Positions 35,045-43,976 of a stretch of DNA of 64,000 nt are shown piece by piece. The notes under the pieces are model-generated. The model saw only the letters and a list, made by a program, of their open reading frames with translations. It did no database searches and had not been told where the DNA came from. How positions within the stretch are numbered: position 1 is the first letter of the stretch; each line of letters begins with the position of its first letter. Origin of the DNA: Pontibacter beigongshangensis (GTDB taxonomy: Bacteria > Bacteroidota > Bacteroidia > Cytophagales > Hymenobacteraceae). Location of the stretch: contig NZ_VFSD01000005.1 of NCBI RefSeq assembly GCF_014332515.1, positions 186,001 to 250,000 on the forward strand, given 5' to 3'. Position numbers and translations under genes: made by a program.

Positions 35045-36568
35045 ATGAACATAGAAACCGTTAGAGAGGAAAGCAGAGACGAAAAATGGTTTCAGACAGA
35101 CCATATCAAGGCCGACTTAAAAGGCCGGTCGGTAAGAGGCGGCATAAGCACCATGGCTGCCCAGGTGTTAACATTTATCATGACCACTGCCCAAACTGTG
35201 GTCCTGGCCAGGCTACTGGTGCCGGAAGATTTCGGCTTAATAGCCATGGTATCCAGTGTAACTGGTTTTGTAACTATCTTCAAAGATCTAGGCTTGTCTT
35301 CGGCCATTATCCAGAAAGAGAAATTAACGCAGCAGGAAGTAAGCTCCGTTTTCTGGTTAAACGTGCTCATCTGCTTAGGCATAGCTCTGGGCATAGCCCT
35401 GCTCTCTCCTGCTATTGCTTATTTTTATGACGAAGACCGCCTGCTTCCCATCACGCTCATTTTTGCTCTCAACATTTTTATCGTAGGATTCTCTATTCAG
35501 CATGGCGCGCTGATGAGGAGGCAAATGCGGTTTAAACGATTATCGCTGATACAATTGAGCGCAGTAAGCATTAATATACTGGCAGGCATTTTGATGGCCT
35601 GGTTAGGCTTTGGCTATTGGACACTGGTTCTGCAAGGCTTTATTTTTACCGTGTTAGAAACAATTGCTCTATGGACCTCATGCGACTGGAGGCCTAGCTT
35701 CTCCTTTAAGATTTTAAATGTGAAGCCGTTTGTAAAATTTGGGGCAGGTATATCGGGTTTCGATCTTGTGAACCATTTCTCCAGAAACATGGACGATATT
35801 TTTGTGGGGAAGTTTGTGGGCTCAGTAGCGCTAGGGCTATACTCCAAAGCATACCAATTGCTGATGCTGCCTATAACCCAGCTGCGCAACCCCTTAAACT
35901 CAGTGGCACTCCCGGCATTAAGTTCTTTGCAGAACGACGAGTTCAGGTACCGGGGTTTTTATACCCGCTATCTTTTTATTCTTGCCTTTTTCTCCATGCC
36001 TACCGTGGTTTACCTTGGCGTATTTGCCGACGAACTCATCTTAATCGTGTTAGGGGAGCAATGGTCTGAGGCAGGGTTGCTGTTTCAGTTACTGGCAATA
36101 GCTGCTTTTATTCAACCCGTGCTGAGCACAACTGGCCTGATCCTGATCACTACCGGAAAAGTTAACAGATACTTCAAGATCGGGTTGATCAATGCCATAT
36201 GCATGGTATCCGGGTTTGGCATAGGGGTGTGGCTGGATGGCGTAAAGGGTGTTGCCATTGCAAACTCTGTGGTGGTGTACGCCCTGTTTATACCAACGCT
36301 GTGGTTTAACCTGTATAAATCTCCTGTTTCTGTTGTCCAGTTCTTACGGGAGATTCTGCAGCCACTGGGCTTTGCTTTAATTAGCGGAGCAGTAATGCTG
36401 TTTTATATCCATTATATGAGTAACTTAAATATGCAGTTACCGGCCATTGCCTTTTGTGCCCTGGGCTTTTTTGTAGGCGCATTTACTTATATAGGGCTTA
36501 TGGCAGCATTTTCAGCCAGCAGAGAAAAACTTATGCAGATAATAAACATCCGCACTTTTTTTAAGTAG
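35045..36568 (+). CDS. Wzx-type polysaccharide flippase (second copy)
   Basis: 507 residues from the ATG at 35045; the frame is open back to a TTG at 34997 with another Met at 35012, but the added residues look non-conserved. About 12-14 membrane segments. GRSVRGGISTMAAQVLTFIM, LARLLVPEDFGLIAM and FKDLGLSSAIIQ are classic WzxC motifs, and SRNMDDIFVGKFVGSVALGLYSKAYQLLMLP marks the second half. It is clearly a different sequence from the flippase just upstream, not a recent duplicate. Two flippases in one locus suggest two lipid-linked substrates or a spare. It is bracketed by repeat copies 6 and 7 in the same orientation. Confidence 0.88.
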   Translation: MNIETVREESRDEKWFQTDHIKADLKGRSVRGGISTMAAQVLTFIMTTAQTVVLARLLVPEDFGLIAMVSSVTGFVTIFKDLGLSSAIIQKEKLTQQEVSSVFWLNVLICLGIALGIALLSPAIAYFYDEDRLLPITLIFALNIFIVGFSIQHGALMRRQMRFKRLSLIQLSAVSINILAGILMAWLGFGYWTLVLQGFIFTVLETIALWTSCDWRPSFSFKILNVKPFVKFGAGISGFDLVNHFSRNMDDIFVGKFVGSVALGLYSKAYQLLMLPITQLRNPLNSVALPALSSLQNDEFRYRGFYTRYLFILAFFSMPTVVYLGVFADELILIVLGEQWSEAGLLFQLLAIAAFIQPVLSTTGLILITTGKVNRYFKIGLINAICMVSGFGIGVWLDGVKGVAIANSVVVYALFIPTLWFNLYKSPVSVVQFLREILQPLGFALISGAVMLFYIHYMSNLNMQLPAIAFCALGFFVGAFTYIGLMAAFSASREKLMQIINIRTFFK

Positions 36569-36591
36569 CGGCGCAATGGGGTGTGGTCATA

Positions 36592-36647
36592 AATTATTTA
36601 AATGAAACCGGGCCTTCAGGCATGTTTTGATCTGCTGCCTCTGCAGC
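36592..36647 (-). repeat. Dispersed intergenic repeat, copy 7 (diverged)
   Basis: Read on the minus strand: GCTGCAGAGGCAGCAG, a spacer, a stem built on GCCTGAAGGCCC, a weak T tract and CATTTAAATAATT. Both flanks fit the family while the stem differs. It lies between two plus-strand genes. Confidence 0.6.
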
Positions 36648-36688
36648 CGCAGACCCTGTGTTATTAGTATTAAAGCTTAGAGTACGTA

Positions 36689-37777
36689 ATGAAAAAGTTT
36701 GGAATATTATCGTGGCCCGCACTTTCTACCAAAGGCGGCAACCCATACAATTATATCCTTTTCAGCAATATCAGGAACAAGGCATACCCAATTCATGAGT
36801 TCGATTTTAACATCCGGAACATGCTTAAGTACTGCCTGCCCTTCAACTACCGGATATTTCACATCCACTGGCCAACCCATGTACTGGTAGGCGACAGCAC
36901 CTTCAGAACCAAGGTAAATTTGTATGCTTTTTTTCTTTTTATCAGGCTGATAAAGGCGTTTGGCACCCGGGTTGTCTGGACAGTACATAACCTGGAGGCG
37001 CACGAAAGCAATTTCCCTGAACTCCAGGAAAAGCTGGACGAATTTATGTACAGCAACGTAGATGGCTTCATCAGCCTGAACAAAGCCGGGTTAGACATGA
37101 TAAAGAAGAAGGCGAAGAATCCTGGAAAGCAATTATTTGCACACACTTTTCATCCCCACTACAAATCGTATTATTTAAATAAAATCAGCAGAAAGCAGGC
37201 CCGCGAAAAGTTGGGAGTACCAGAGGAGAAGTTTGTTTTCCTTTTTCTGGGGCAGATAAGAGCTTATAAAAATGTGACAGGCCTAATTAAAGCCTATAAA
37301 GAGATAAAAACCCCTAATGCCATGTTGCTTATAGCAGGCAGCGTACACAGAGATATTGAAGCCGAGCTGTACGAACAACTGGAGCAGGCTGAAAACATCA
37401 TTTTTATTAACTCTTTTATTAAGGATGAGGAGCTACAATATTATTTTAAATGTGCAGATGTAGTAGTAACACCCTACAACAGGATCTTTAACTCCGGCTC
37501 TGCCTTTTTGAACCTGAGCTTCGACAAACCAACCCTGGCTCCTGATCTATGGGCGCTCTCTGAACTGAAGCACACCGTAGGCACCCGCTGGATCAAAACG
37601 TACGAGGGCGCGCTTTCGGCTAAGAACCTGGAGAGCAGTATGGCAGAAATCCTTCATGAATCAAAAGATTCTGCAAAAGTACAGCCGGATATCAGCCACC
37701 TGGAACCGGAAGTAATAGCCCTGGAAACAATTAATTTTTATAACTCCCTGTTAGGTGTTTCTACACAGGCCACCTAA
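36689..37777 (+). CDS. Glycosyltransferase family 4-like
   Basis: 362 residues. An N-terminal domain with FGILSWPALSTKGGNPYN and WTVHNLEAHESNFPEL, then the GT-B C-terminal half: VFLFLGQIRAYKNVTGLIKAY, MLLIAGSVH, IIFINSFIKDEELQYYFKCADVVVTPYNRIFNSGSAF. The stretch after YNRI (SGSAFLNLSFDKP) replaces the usual E-G-x-P block and fits family 4 variants. No membrane helix. It closes the plus-strand exopolysaccharide block, and an intrinsic terminator follows the stop. Donor and acceptor unknown. Confidence 0.85.
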   Translation: MKKFGILSWPALSTKGGNPYNYILFSNIRNKAYPIHEFDFNIRNMLKYCLPFNYRIFHIHWPTHVLVGDSTFRTKVNLYAFFLFIRLIKAFGTRVVWTVHNLEAHESNFPELQEKLDEFMYSNVDGFISLNKAGLDMIKKKAKNPGKQLFAHTFHPHYKSYYLNKISRKQAREKLGVPEEKFVFLFLGQIRAYKNVTGLIKAYKEIKTPNAMLLIAGSVHRDIEAELYEQLEQAENIIFINSFIKDEELQYYFKCADVVVTPYNRIFNSGSAFLNLSFDKPTLAPDLWALSELKHTVGTRWIKTYEGALSAKNLESSMAEILHESKDSAKVQPDISHLEPEVIALETINFYNSLLGVSTQAT

Positions 37778-37778
37778 T

Positions 37779-37810
37779 CCGGCCACATTGTAAAGGCCCG
37801 GTTTTTGTTT
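37779..37810 (+). terminator. Intrinsic terminator of the exopolysaccharide block
   Basis: CCGGCC pairs with GGCCCGG (one bulged base) around a 10-nt loop and is followed by TTTTTGTTT, starting 2 nt after the stop at 37777. Confidence 0.6.
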
Positions 37811-37898
37811 CCCCGACAGATCTTAGTTCACGCTTTTTAGCTCAAATGGTTTACCGTAGGGCAGGCAGCCAGTAGCACAGCAAAAGGAGGCCAAAGCG

Positions 37899-37942
37899 AA
37901 TTATTCTAATAAAAAAGGCCCTCCAGAGCTTCTGCTACTGCT
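37899..37942 (-). repeat. Dispersed intergenic repeat, copy 8
   Basis: On the minus strand: AGCAGTAGCAGA, then GCTCTGGAGGG, a T tract and ATTAGAATAATT. It lies 3' of the minus-strand GT-C gene, same orientation. Confidence 0.8.
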
Positions 37943-37951
37943 ATTACGCAA

Positions 37952-37987
37952 AATAGCCTTCCAGAAATGCTGTTCTGAAAGGCTATT
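37952..37987. terminator. Probable bidirectional terminator hairpin
   Basis: AATAGCCTTCCAGAA (37952-37966) pairs with TTCTGAAAGGCTATT (37973-37987) at 14 of 15 positions around a 6-nt loop, between convergent genes. No long T run follows on either strand. Confidence 0.5.
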
Positions 37988-38185
37988 ACTGTTTCTCTAC
38001 AGGATATGCGACCTTGTTTCTCCCTGCTTTAACCCAGCCTGAGCTGGCAACAGACCCGGCTTAAGCAAGGCAACTTATGCTGCAGTTGTTCAACATTATT
38101 CGCTAAAGCTAGCGGGGAAGGTGCCCGAAATAGTAATGAGAAGAAATTAACGGGTACTGGCAGAACGATAAGCCTTATTTGCTTC

Positions 38186-39877
38186 TCAGTTCTCTTTTAA
38201 CTCAAAAAGAGTGGTTACCAGGCCTTTGCTGCTGACACTGCGATCATACTTTTTGCCATATCCCGAAAATAAATCTTCGAGCATTTTGCCGGGTATAAAT
38301 TCCCGCTCGTGATACCAGGCTGGCTGGCTCACAAAATCGCCGATATTATTTCTGAGAGATTTACTGTACACAAACCATAATCGCTTCTTTCCCTCAAAGT
38401 TTTTAAACTCCGGAGACAGTTTAGCAACATATTCCTCTTTATCGACGGCCATGCTTTTCAGATCTTTTCCCTCTATCGCCTCAAATTTTAAATGGTAGGC
38501 CTCTTTATAATACTGATAGGCAGGGGTGGCATTCCAGTAAAGATATACCACGTCACCCTCCTGAAACTGATCGTTTATTTGTAACATGGCTTCTCTGTTA
38601 TAAGACTTTTTATAAAAAAGATTCGGGTTCACCACATCTCTGGCAACATTCCAGGCAGGGGGAGCCAGCAACATAAAAGCGAGCAGGCCAAATACCCAGG
38701 CTCTTCCAGAAGAGAACTTGTAGGCCTGTTCTACTCCCAGCGCTATAGTCAGTACAAACGAGGGCACCAGGAACAACAGAAAACGCTCACAAAACGGATA
38801 TTGTTTCAGGCCCGAGGCAAGCAGGGCAAGAACCACCGGGAAGACTAACACGGCAAAGTGGAGTTTCTGCTGCCTGAGCAGAAAAACGACACCTGTAACC
38901 CCGAGCAGGAATGGCAACACAGGCAACCTCAGCAAACTTTCCAGGTTGGAGTAGTCGTAACTGGAGTGGTTAAAATTCAGCAGCAAGCCTAGCGGGTGGT
39001 GCAGGGCCAGATAAGCCGTGCGCCCAAACCACACAAGCTCCGACACAGATGTTGGCGCAACCGGCATAAAGGCGTCATAGACCTTGTCAAAAAAATCCAT
39101 CAGCCAACCGGAGTCCTCATACTTTCCGATAAAGAAAATATAGGTCAGCCCGAAACACAGCAACCACATCGAGAAGGGCACCAGGTAAAGAAACAGCTTT
39201 TTCCATTCCTTCTTCAAGAGTATGTGCAGGATAAGGGCAAAAGCGATGCCTGCCAGCACAAAAATAACCGAGTAAGAAAACAGCAGCAAAGCCCCTCCCA
39301 GCACTCCCCACACCACAAGCCCCGCCACTCCCACCTGACGCTGGCTATAGCGTGTATAAAAATACAGGGCCAGAATAGCCGCCAAAAGCTCCGTGCTGTA
39401 CTGCTTGGCCTCTACCGAATGGTAAATAACAGGAGTAGAAAGAGCCAGCATACCCAGTGCCAAAGCCACAGCCCAGGGCCGCAGAAAATGCCTGGCCACC
39501 GGAATAAAGAAAAACAGTGAGGCAACGCCACACAGCAGGGAAAACAGGCGTAGGGCCATCTCCCCGTTCCCGAAAAGCACAACGCACAGCCGCACCATCC
39601 ACAAGTACCCGATAGGAGCCTTTTGCTCGTAGGCTAGCGGTAGGGTAGCCAACTCCCAGAAGCTCATTTTTATTAGGCTGATACTCAGAAAGAGTTCATC
39701 TGTCCAGAGCGACCTGTTATCGAAAAAATGGAACAGACGCAGCAAAGTGCCAATTGCTAGAAGCAGCAGCAATATGCCGGTGTAAGAGTAAGACCTGCTG
39801 GCAGGAGCAGGCTCCAAGGGAAATACGCGGTTGCCGGCCTTGTATGGAAGGGTTCTGAATGTTGAGATCATAGACAC
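38186..39877 (-). CDS. GT-C membrane glycosyltransferase (family 39/ArnT-PMT-like), paralogue 1
   Basis: 563 residues, about 11-12 membrane helices and a C-terminal globular part (about 430-563). The first outside loop has RLFHFFDNRSLWTDELFLSISL, with the D-E pair typical of GT-C catalytic loops, then YEQKAPIGYLWMVRL. These enzymes take sugar from a polyprenyl-phosphate donor on the outer face of the inner membrane. The same blocks recur in three tandem genes at 51.6-57.2 kb, so this is one of four paralogues. The C-terminal domain (YLYWNATPAYQYYKEAYHLKF, RLWFVYSKS, PAWYHERE) is also shared. Start: Met at 39877; M-S-M-I gives a close alternative two codons in. Confidence 0.86.
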   Translation of the reverse strand: MSMISTFRTLPYKAGNRVFPLEPAPASRSYSYTGILLLLLAIGTLLRLFHFFDNRSLWTDELFLSISLIKMSFWELATLPLAYEQKAPIGYLWMVRLCVVLFGNGEMALRLFSLLCGVASLFFFIPVARHFLRPWAVALALGMLALSTPVIYHSVEAKQYSTELLAAILALYFYTRYSQRQVGVAGLVVWGVLGGALLLFSYSVIFVLAGIAFALILHILLKKEWKKLFLYLVPFSMWLLCFGLTYIFFIGKYEDSGWLMDFFDKVYDAFMPVAPTSVSELVWFGRTAYLALHHPLGLLLNFNHSSYDYSNLESLLRLPVLPFLLGVTGVVFLLRQQKLHFAVLVFPVVLALLASGLKQYPFCERFLLFLVPSFVLTIALGVEQAYKFSSGRAWVFGLLAFMLLAPPAWNVARDVVNPNLFYKKSYNREAMLQINDQFQEGDVVYLYWNATPAYQYYKEAYHLKFEAIEGKDLKSMAVDKEEYVAKLSPEFKNFEGKKRLWFVYSKSLRNNIGDFVSQPAWYHEREFIPGKMLEDLFSGYGKKYDRSVSSKGLVTTLFELKEN

Positions 39878-40248
39878 AGTATTTCGGGGAAGTAGACACG
39901 TTTAGCTTATGTTCCTGACTTGTTTGGGGCAACATAAAGAATAGAAAGCATATCCTGCACCGGCAGCCAGAAACAGAAGAACAGATCAGCCAGCCACAAC
40001 ACAACCACCAGAACCGATGCCAGCTACATCTCCAGCATAGCTGAACTTCTCCAATGCCAGATCCCTTACTTTTTGGTGGTGGATCAGCCTGCTCTATACT
40101 TAAAGGCTGCGTTGGCATCTACTACCAGCAGCAGCGGCGGCAGGAGGGCAAAAAGCCTCCGGAAGGCCATTTTTATTTGAAAAATTGACTTTTGCCGGCA
40201 GTAGCCCAGGCTGCTGCTGCTCCAGAACAACAGATCATGATTCTTACC
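39878..40248. other. Intergenic gap in the minus-strand cluster
   Basis: 371 bp upstream of the GT-C gene; it contains repeat copy 9 and otherwise nothing I can support. The likely promoter of the GT-C gene lies in 39,880-40,100. Confidence 0.4.
40126..40187 (+). repeat. Dispersed intergenic repeat, copy 9
   Basis: CAGCAGCAGCGGCGGCAG, an A-rich spacer, GCCTCCGGAAGGC, a T tract and ATTTGAAAAATT. It lies between two minus-strand genes, in opposite orientation. Confidence 0.75.
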
Positions 40249-41247
40249 TCAGGCAAACGCAGGCTCCAGGGTCTTGAAGAACAGGTTGTCCATCCATTTA
40301 TCGATGGAGTAGTCCTTCTTGCTGAAACTTTCCTCCTGCGTAATATCGTCGGGTAAGTCTATATCATTGGCATTGTACACCACTACCTGCCGGGGATCGT
40401 AGCCTGGTTCTTTTGTTACGTGCACGTTGTTGGTTATTACACGCTTACCACTTCCCAGGGCATCTATAATCCGCATCGTAATACCCGTCTGGCTGGTTCC
40501 CGAAAAGTCTACAATGGTTTTTGATTTGCAAAACAGTTTGAAATATTCTTTTCTGCTTAACCTCCTGAAAGAAACATGCTGATAGTCTATATCGTATCCT
40601 TTCATTCTATTAAGAACGTATCCCAGCCAGCTTATGTACAAATGTGTCCGGACTCTATACCCCCTCTGGGAGGCATAAGCCAGAAACTTTATCATGAATT
40701 CGTATTTCTCTAGGCTAAGGTTTGTGCAGTAGATAAAGTCAAACTCGTATGGGCCGTTTTTTATACCAGCATACTCATCTGTATAAAAAGTAGGCGCATA
40801 AGGTAGCGCCAATGTTTTGCAATCATCGTAATCAAAGGTTAGGGTTTTATCAAAAGAAGGCAGCAGATGCCTGAAATCAGACTCCCATGCTTTATAAGAA
40901 TCCCACTGGTACAGGATCGTATAAATGCCCGGGTTTCTTTTCCTGATGGTATCTACAAACCAGTTCTCCATTCTAAAGCCCCTGATCACGATTAAATAGT
41001 CAAAGCGCTTGCCTTCGGTCTCTTGCAATATCTTTTGGTAGTGGCGGTCCTGCCATGCCTGCATCTTATCCGGAAAGAAGTTAGACATTACCACATGCTT
41101 CAGGGAGGTATCCCTTTCGTAGTAGAAGGTTACATCTGCTCCGTAAGATCTGAACTTTTCATGAATTGCATCGCCATAATGATAAAACTTGCAGGCAATA
41201 AACAATACTTTTTTGCCGGCAAGCATATTTTTGACTCTCTCGATCAT
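40249..41247 (-). CDS. Probable glycosyltransferase, CgeB-like
   Basis: 332 residues, no membrane helix. A Rossmann-like N-terminus (KVLFIACKFYHYGDAIHEKFRSYG), the segment YLIVIRGFRMENWFVD and TILYQWDSYKAWESD, and a C-terminal half with KTIVDFSGTSQTGITMRIIDALGSGKRVITNN. The last block matches the donor-binding helix of CgeB/GT-B-type proteins (G-x-x-x-R-x-x-x-A-L-G-S-G-K). I therefore read it as a nucleotide-sugar-dependent GT-B glycosyltransferase acting in the cytoplasm. It lies between GtrA and the GT-C gene on the same strand, so it probably belongs to the minus-strand membrane-glycan cluster. The exact family is uncertain. Confidence 0.65.
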   Translation of the reverse strand: MIERVKNMLAGKKVLFIACKFYHYGDAIHEKFRSYGADVTFYYERDTSLKHVVMSNFFPDKMQAWQDRHYQKILQETEGKRFDYLIVIRGFRMENWFVDTIRKRNPGIYTILYQWDSYKAWESDFRHLLPSFDKTLTFDYDDCKTLALPYAPTFYTDEYAGIKNGPYEFDFIYCTNLSLEKYEFMIKFLAYASQRGYRVRTHLYISWLGYVLNRMKGYDIDYQHVSFRRLSRKEYFKLFCKSKTIVDFSGTSQTGITMRIIDALGSGKRVITNNVHVTKEPGYDPRQVVVYNANDIDLPDDITQEESFSKKDYSIDKWMDNLFFKTLEPAFA

Positions 41248-41428
41248 ATGGAAAAATTATGTTGATACAAATTTGTAAACTATAACATGTATGCTTTGCC
41301 GGAACCTTGCTGCAGCATTGCTGTAAGCGCAGTAAGCGAGCTTGCCATAAAATTGTTCTTAGCACCAAACCTGGCACCCTTCTGTAACAATGGTTATGGC
41401 ACGCCTGCCGCTTTTTGCTGTCGGATGA

Positions 41429-41845
41429 TTACCCTTTAAACACAAAGGTTTTTTTTGTGATAAAATTGAAAACCGCAACCAGAATAATGGCCATCAGTTT
41501 CCCTAGTTTAGGATCTACCACAAGCTTTTCTACAAAGAGCCAGATCAGGCACTGGTTTATCAGCAAACCTGCCAGTGAAAATGCTAAAAATGCCGCTATC
41601 TCCACCCTCGACTTGTACTTGCCGCTTTTAAATACCCACTTCTTCGAGATATAGTAATTGAGTAAAATTGCCAGGCAAGTCGACTCAAAGTTGGCAATCA
41701 GGTAACTTACCTGCAGGTACTCGAATAGAAGAATGAACAGGAACATATCCACCACCACACACAGGGCGCCTACCATTCCGAATTTTAAAATCTGAAAAAT
41801 CCGCTGCTTGTTCGTTTCCAGCAATAAATATTTCATATCGTTCAC
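41429..41845 (-). CDS. GtrA family small membrane protein
   Basis: 138 residues with four membrane helices: ILKFGMVGALCVVVDMFLFILLF at the start is the GtrA signature, followed by ANFESTCLAILLNYYISKKWVFK and two further helices ending FITKKTFVFKG. GtrA-family proteins flip or position polyprenyl-phosphate sugars; mycobacterial Rv3789 works with the decaprenyl-phosphoryl-arabinose pathway. Here it stands between a CgeB-like glycosyltransferase and an unknown membrane protein, with UbiA two genes upstream and GT-C enzymes nearby. This supports a role in presenting a lipid-linked sugar to the periplasm. The lipid and sugar are not determinable. Confidence 0.88.
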   Translation of the reverse strand: MNDMKYLLLETNKQRIFQILKFGMVGALCVVVDMFLFILLFEYLQVSYLIANFESTCLAILLNYYISKKWVFKSGKYKSRVEIAAFLAFSLAGLLINQCLIWLFVEKLVVDPKLGKLMAIILVAVFNFITKKTFVFKG

Positions 41846-41948
41846 TAAAAGGCCCGTGTTGGCTTAGCTGCTTCTCCCGCTGTTTTTATGATGCAACAGA
41901 AGCTGAAGTTGGAATATCAGTTACTTTCTAAAAAAAACCGGCATACCG

Positions 41949-42776
41949 CTACACCGACACTGCCTGCTTTACCTCTGAAACCTCCGTTCTGGCCGGTTCA
42001 ACTGCCTTTGGTGTTCCTTTGCCAGCCAGCGCAAAATTAACCACAATGTTCTTTAAGCTTTTCTGATCTTCCAGGTGCCTGATGAGCGAATAGATGAACA
42101 GAATAATTCCCAGCATCTCCAGCGTCTCCTCCATAGTAGTGCTTAATTTGCCCAGTATATCAGAATCGGTATTGCTCGAGATATAGCCGCCTAACATCTC
42201 CATGCCAACCGCTCCAGACAAAAATATCCCCCCCGAAACCACAAAGTTGATAAAGGTTCTTCGGGGTAACGAAAACACAAACCTGGCTAAATACAACCCT
42301 ACACCGGCCATAAGCAATACATACAGTATATACCAGGGGAAGTGCAGAAACCCCAGGTTTTCTTTCTGCAGCACGAGCTGCAGAAACGAGCGCATAGGGT
42401 TAATAGACAATTCGTGTAGCTGAAACAATTCGTCCATGGCGAGCCAGGTGAACAAAAAGCCTAAAAAGCGCCATTGCCTGAAGTATAAAGGCCGGTTGCT
42501 GTTTTTAACATACCTCGAAACAGTAAATAAAAGTAAAGCGCTGATTAGTAGATTGATGGTGGAGAAGTAAGTTGGCACATTTTTCTCCCCCTCCAGGTTA
42601 AACATGCCCGTTACATACAACTTAAAGGAGTGAGACCCGGTAATGGTAGAATTGGTGTATGTCTTAAGGTAATACTCCAGCGCCAGCACAGCAATATTCA
42701 GCAGAACTATTACAAAAAGGACTTTCAGAAAAAATTTTAAGACGCTACGAGCATTAAGGTTGAATACACTTTCCAT
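41949..42776 (-). CDS. Unknown polytopic membrane protein with conserved DExxxxHE motif (paralogue 1)
   Basis: 275 residues, about seven membrane helices. I do not recognise a named family. The gene at 44913 is its paralogue; shared blocks in order are NVPTYFST-N-L-x-I-S-A (about 64-80), AMDELFQLHEL (about 113-123; D-E-x4-H-E), FVFSLPRRTF (about 165), GAVGMEMLGG (about 188) and MEETLEMLGIILFIY (about 211-225). Conserved acidic and His residues within or beside hydrophobic helices suggest a metal site or a membrane-embedded hydrolase or transferase. It ends with a short polar tail. Position between GtrA and UbiA suggests a role in lipid-linked sugar metabolism. Function unknown. Confidence 0.75.
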   Translation of the reverse strand: MESVFNLNARSVLKFFLKVLFVIVLLNIAVLALEYYLKTYTNSTITGSHSFKLYVTGMFNLEGEKNVPTYFSTINLLISALLLFTVSRYVKNSNRPLYFRQWRFLGFLFTWLAMDELFQLHELSINPMRSFLQLVLQKENLGFLHFPWYILYVLLMAGVGLYLARFVFSLPRRTFINFVVSGGIFLSGAVGMEMLGGYISSNTDSDILGKLSTTMEETLEMLGIILFIYSLIRHLEDQKSLKNIVVNFALAGKGTPKAVEPARTEVSEVKQAVSV

Positions 42777-42880
42777 AAATGTGAGTTAGATTAAAAAAGC
42801 TTGTCTGTATGATACCACTCCGCCACCAAACCCGTAATACAGCTTGTGCGTCAGAAAATTTGCGTGTTAGAGAAAACACA

Positions 42881-42927
42881 ATTATTTCAATGAATCAGGC
42901 CCTCCAGAGGCTTTGCTGCTGCTGCTA
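42881..42927 (-). repeat. Dispersed intergenic repeat, copy 10
   Basis: On the minus strand: AGCAGCAGCAGCAAAG, CCTCTGGAGGG, a short spacer and CATTGAAATAATT. It lies 30 bp 3' of the UbiA gene, same orientation. Confidence 0.8.
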
Positions 42928-42956
42928 CTCAAAGGCCTGGAGGGTTGGGGCCGCTG

Positions 42957-43976
42957 CTAAAACGACTGCTTCAGGAACCAGTTCAAGGCAGGGATATCCA
43001 CATAAACCAGCCCCATGAGCAAAATGGTGAACAGGATAACAAAAAGCATGAACGACTTCTCTTTGTGCAGTTTTTCCGGACCTTGCACCACAGAGTCTTT
43101 TCGCAGGCCAATTTTAAGGTACCAGGCAAACAGCAAGGCAAAGAAAGGGAAACTGATTAAAAGCTCGACCTTGTTCTTGATCAGGAAAATACCCAGGAAG
43201 AAGGCCGAAGTCAGCGCATAGAAGAACATAGAAATGAGCAGGTTATTTTCTGTATAGCGCTTAAATGACTTGCGGTATAGCCCTGCCAGCTCCGGGTTGT
43301 CTATATAACGATACTCAGCAAACCGCTTGGTCGCCATCAGAAATGCACCACCCATCCAATAGGCCACTATAATACTGCTTGGCGGTATAAAAGCCCAGGC
43401 AGGGTCTAGCAAACTGGCAGGCAGTATGGCAGCAGGCACAAAAATAAACCAGCCAAGCGCCAGCCTGATAGGGTTGTTCACCGATTCTGATAACACATCC
43501 AGGTAAACCCGCTCTTTGGTACGGAAGGGCCTTACGTTATACATAATTCCCATAAAAAGTAGGAATGCCTCTATGGCCAGGAACTGCAGAGAAATAAAGT
43601 AGGCCAGCCCAAGACCCAGCATAGCTAACAGAATATATTCGGAATAGACATAGGCCGGGCTCAGCACAGTCATTACTGCCGAGCGCTTCTTTTTCTCAGG
43701 ATGATACCGATCGAATTCGGCATCCAGGTATTCATTTATGGTGTAGTTGGCCGAGGCAATAAGGCAGGTGCTTACAATGCCGACTATAATTCTAAGCAAC
43801 AGGCTGAAGTCTAAGGTGGTGTCGTACACTAGAAAAGCAAACAGCATTCCCGGCAGCATAAATATATTTTTAAACCAGTGGTCTGGTCGGGCAATAGCCA
43901 CATACTCTTTAAAACCAGCGGGCCTTAAGGCAACCTTCTCACTAGCGGATTCGGGGAAAGTAACAGTAGAGTTCAT
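42957..43976 (-). CDS. UbiA family prenyltransferase (decaprenyl-phosphate phosphoribosyltransferase-like)
   Basis: 339 residues, about nine membrane helices. The opening ARPDHWFKNIFMLPGMLFA resembles the R-P-x-Q-W-x-K-N start of decaprenyl-phosphate phosphoribosyltransferases. The first Asp-rich motif reads NYTINEYLDAEFDRYHPEKKKR (N-x-x-x-D-x-x-x-D), and the second region YLDVLSESVNNPIR takes the place of D-x-x-x-D. In actinobacteria this subgroup transfers phosphoribose from PRPP to a polyprenyl phosphate, the first step to a lipid-linked pentofuranose donor. Nearby GtrA, HAD phosphatase and GT-C genes fit such a path. It could equally use another substrate. Confidence 0.82.
   Translation of the reverse strand: MNSTVTFPESASEKVALRPAGFKEYVAIARPDHWFKNIFMLPGMLFAFLVYDTTLDFSLLLRIIVGIVSTCLIASANYTINEYLDAEFDRYHPEKKKRSAVMTVLSPAYVYSEYILLAMLGLGLAYFISLQFLAIEAFLLFMGIMYNVRPFRTKERVYLDVLSESVNNPIRLALGWFIFVPAAILPASLLDPAWAFIPPSSIIVAYWMGGAFLMATKRFAEYRYIDNPELAGLYRKSFKRYTENNLLISMFFYALTSAFFLGIFLIKNKVELLISFPFFALLFAWYLKIGLRKDSVVQGPEKLHKEKSFMLFVILFTILLMGLVYVDIPALNWFLKQSF

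Larger units (their letters stand above)
37778..38185. other. Convergent intergenic region with terminators and a repeat
   Basis: 408 bp between the plus-strand glycosyltransferase end and the minus-strand GT-C gene end. It contains a terminator-like hairpin, repeat copy 8 and a second hairpin, listed separately. The remaining ~200 bp show nothing. Confidence 0.6.
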
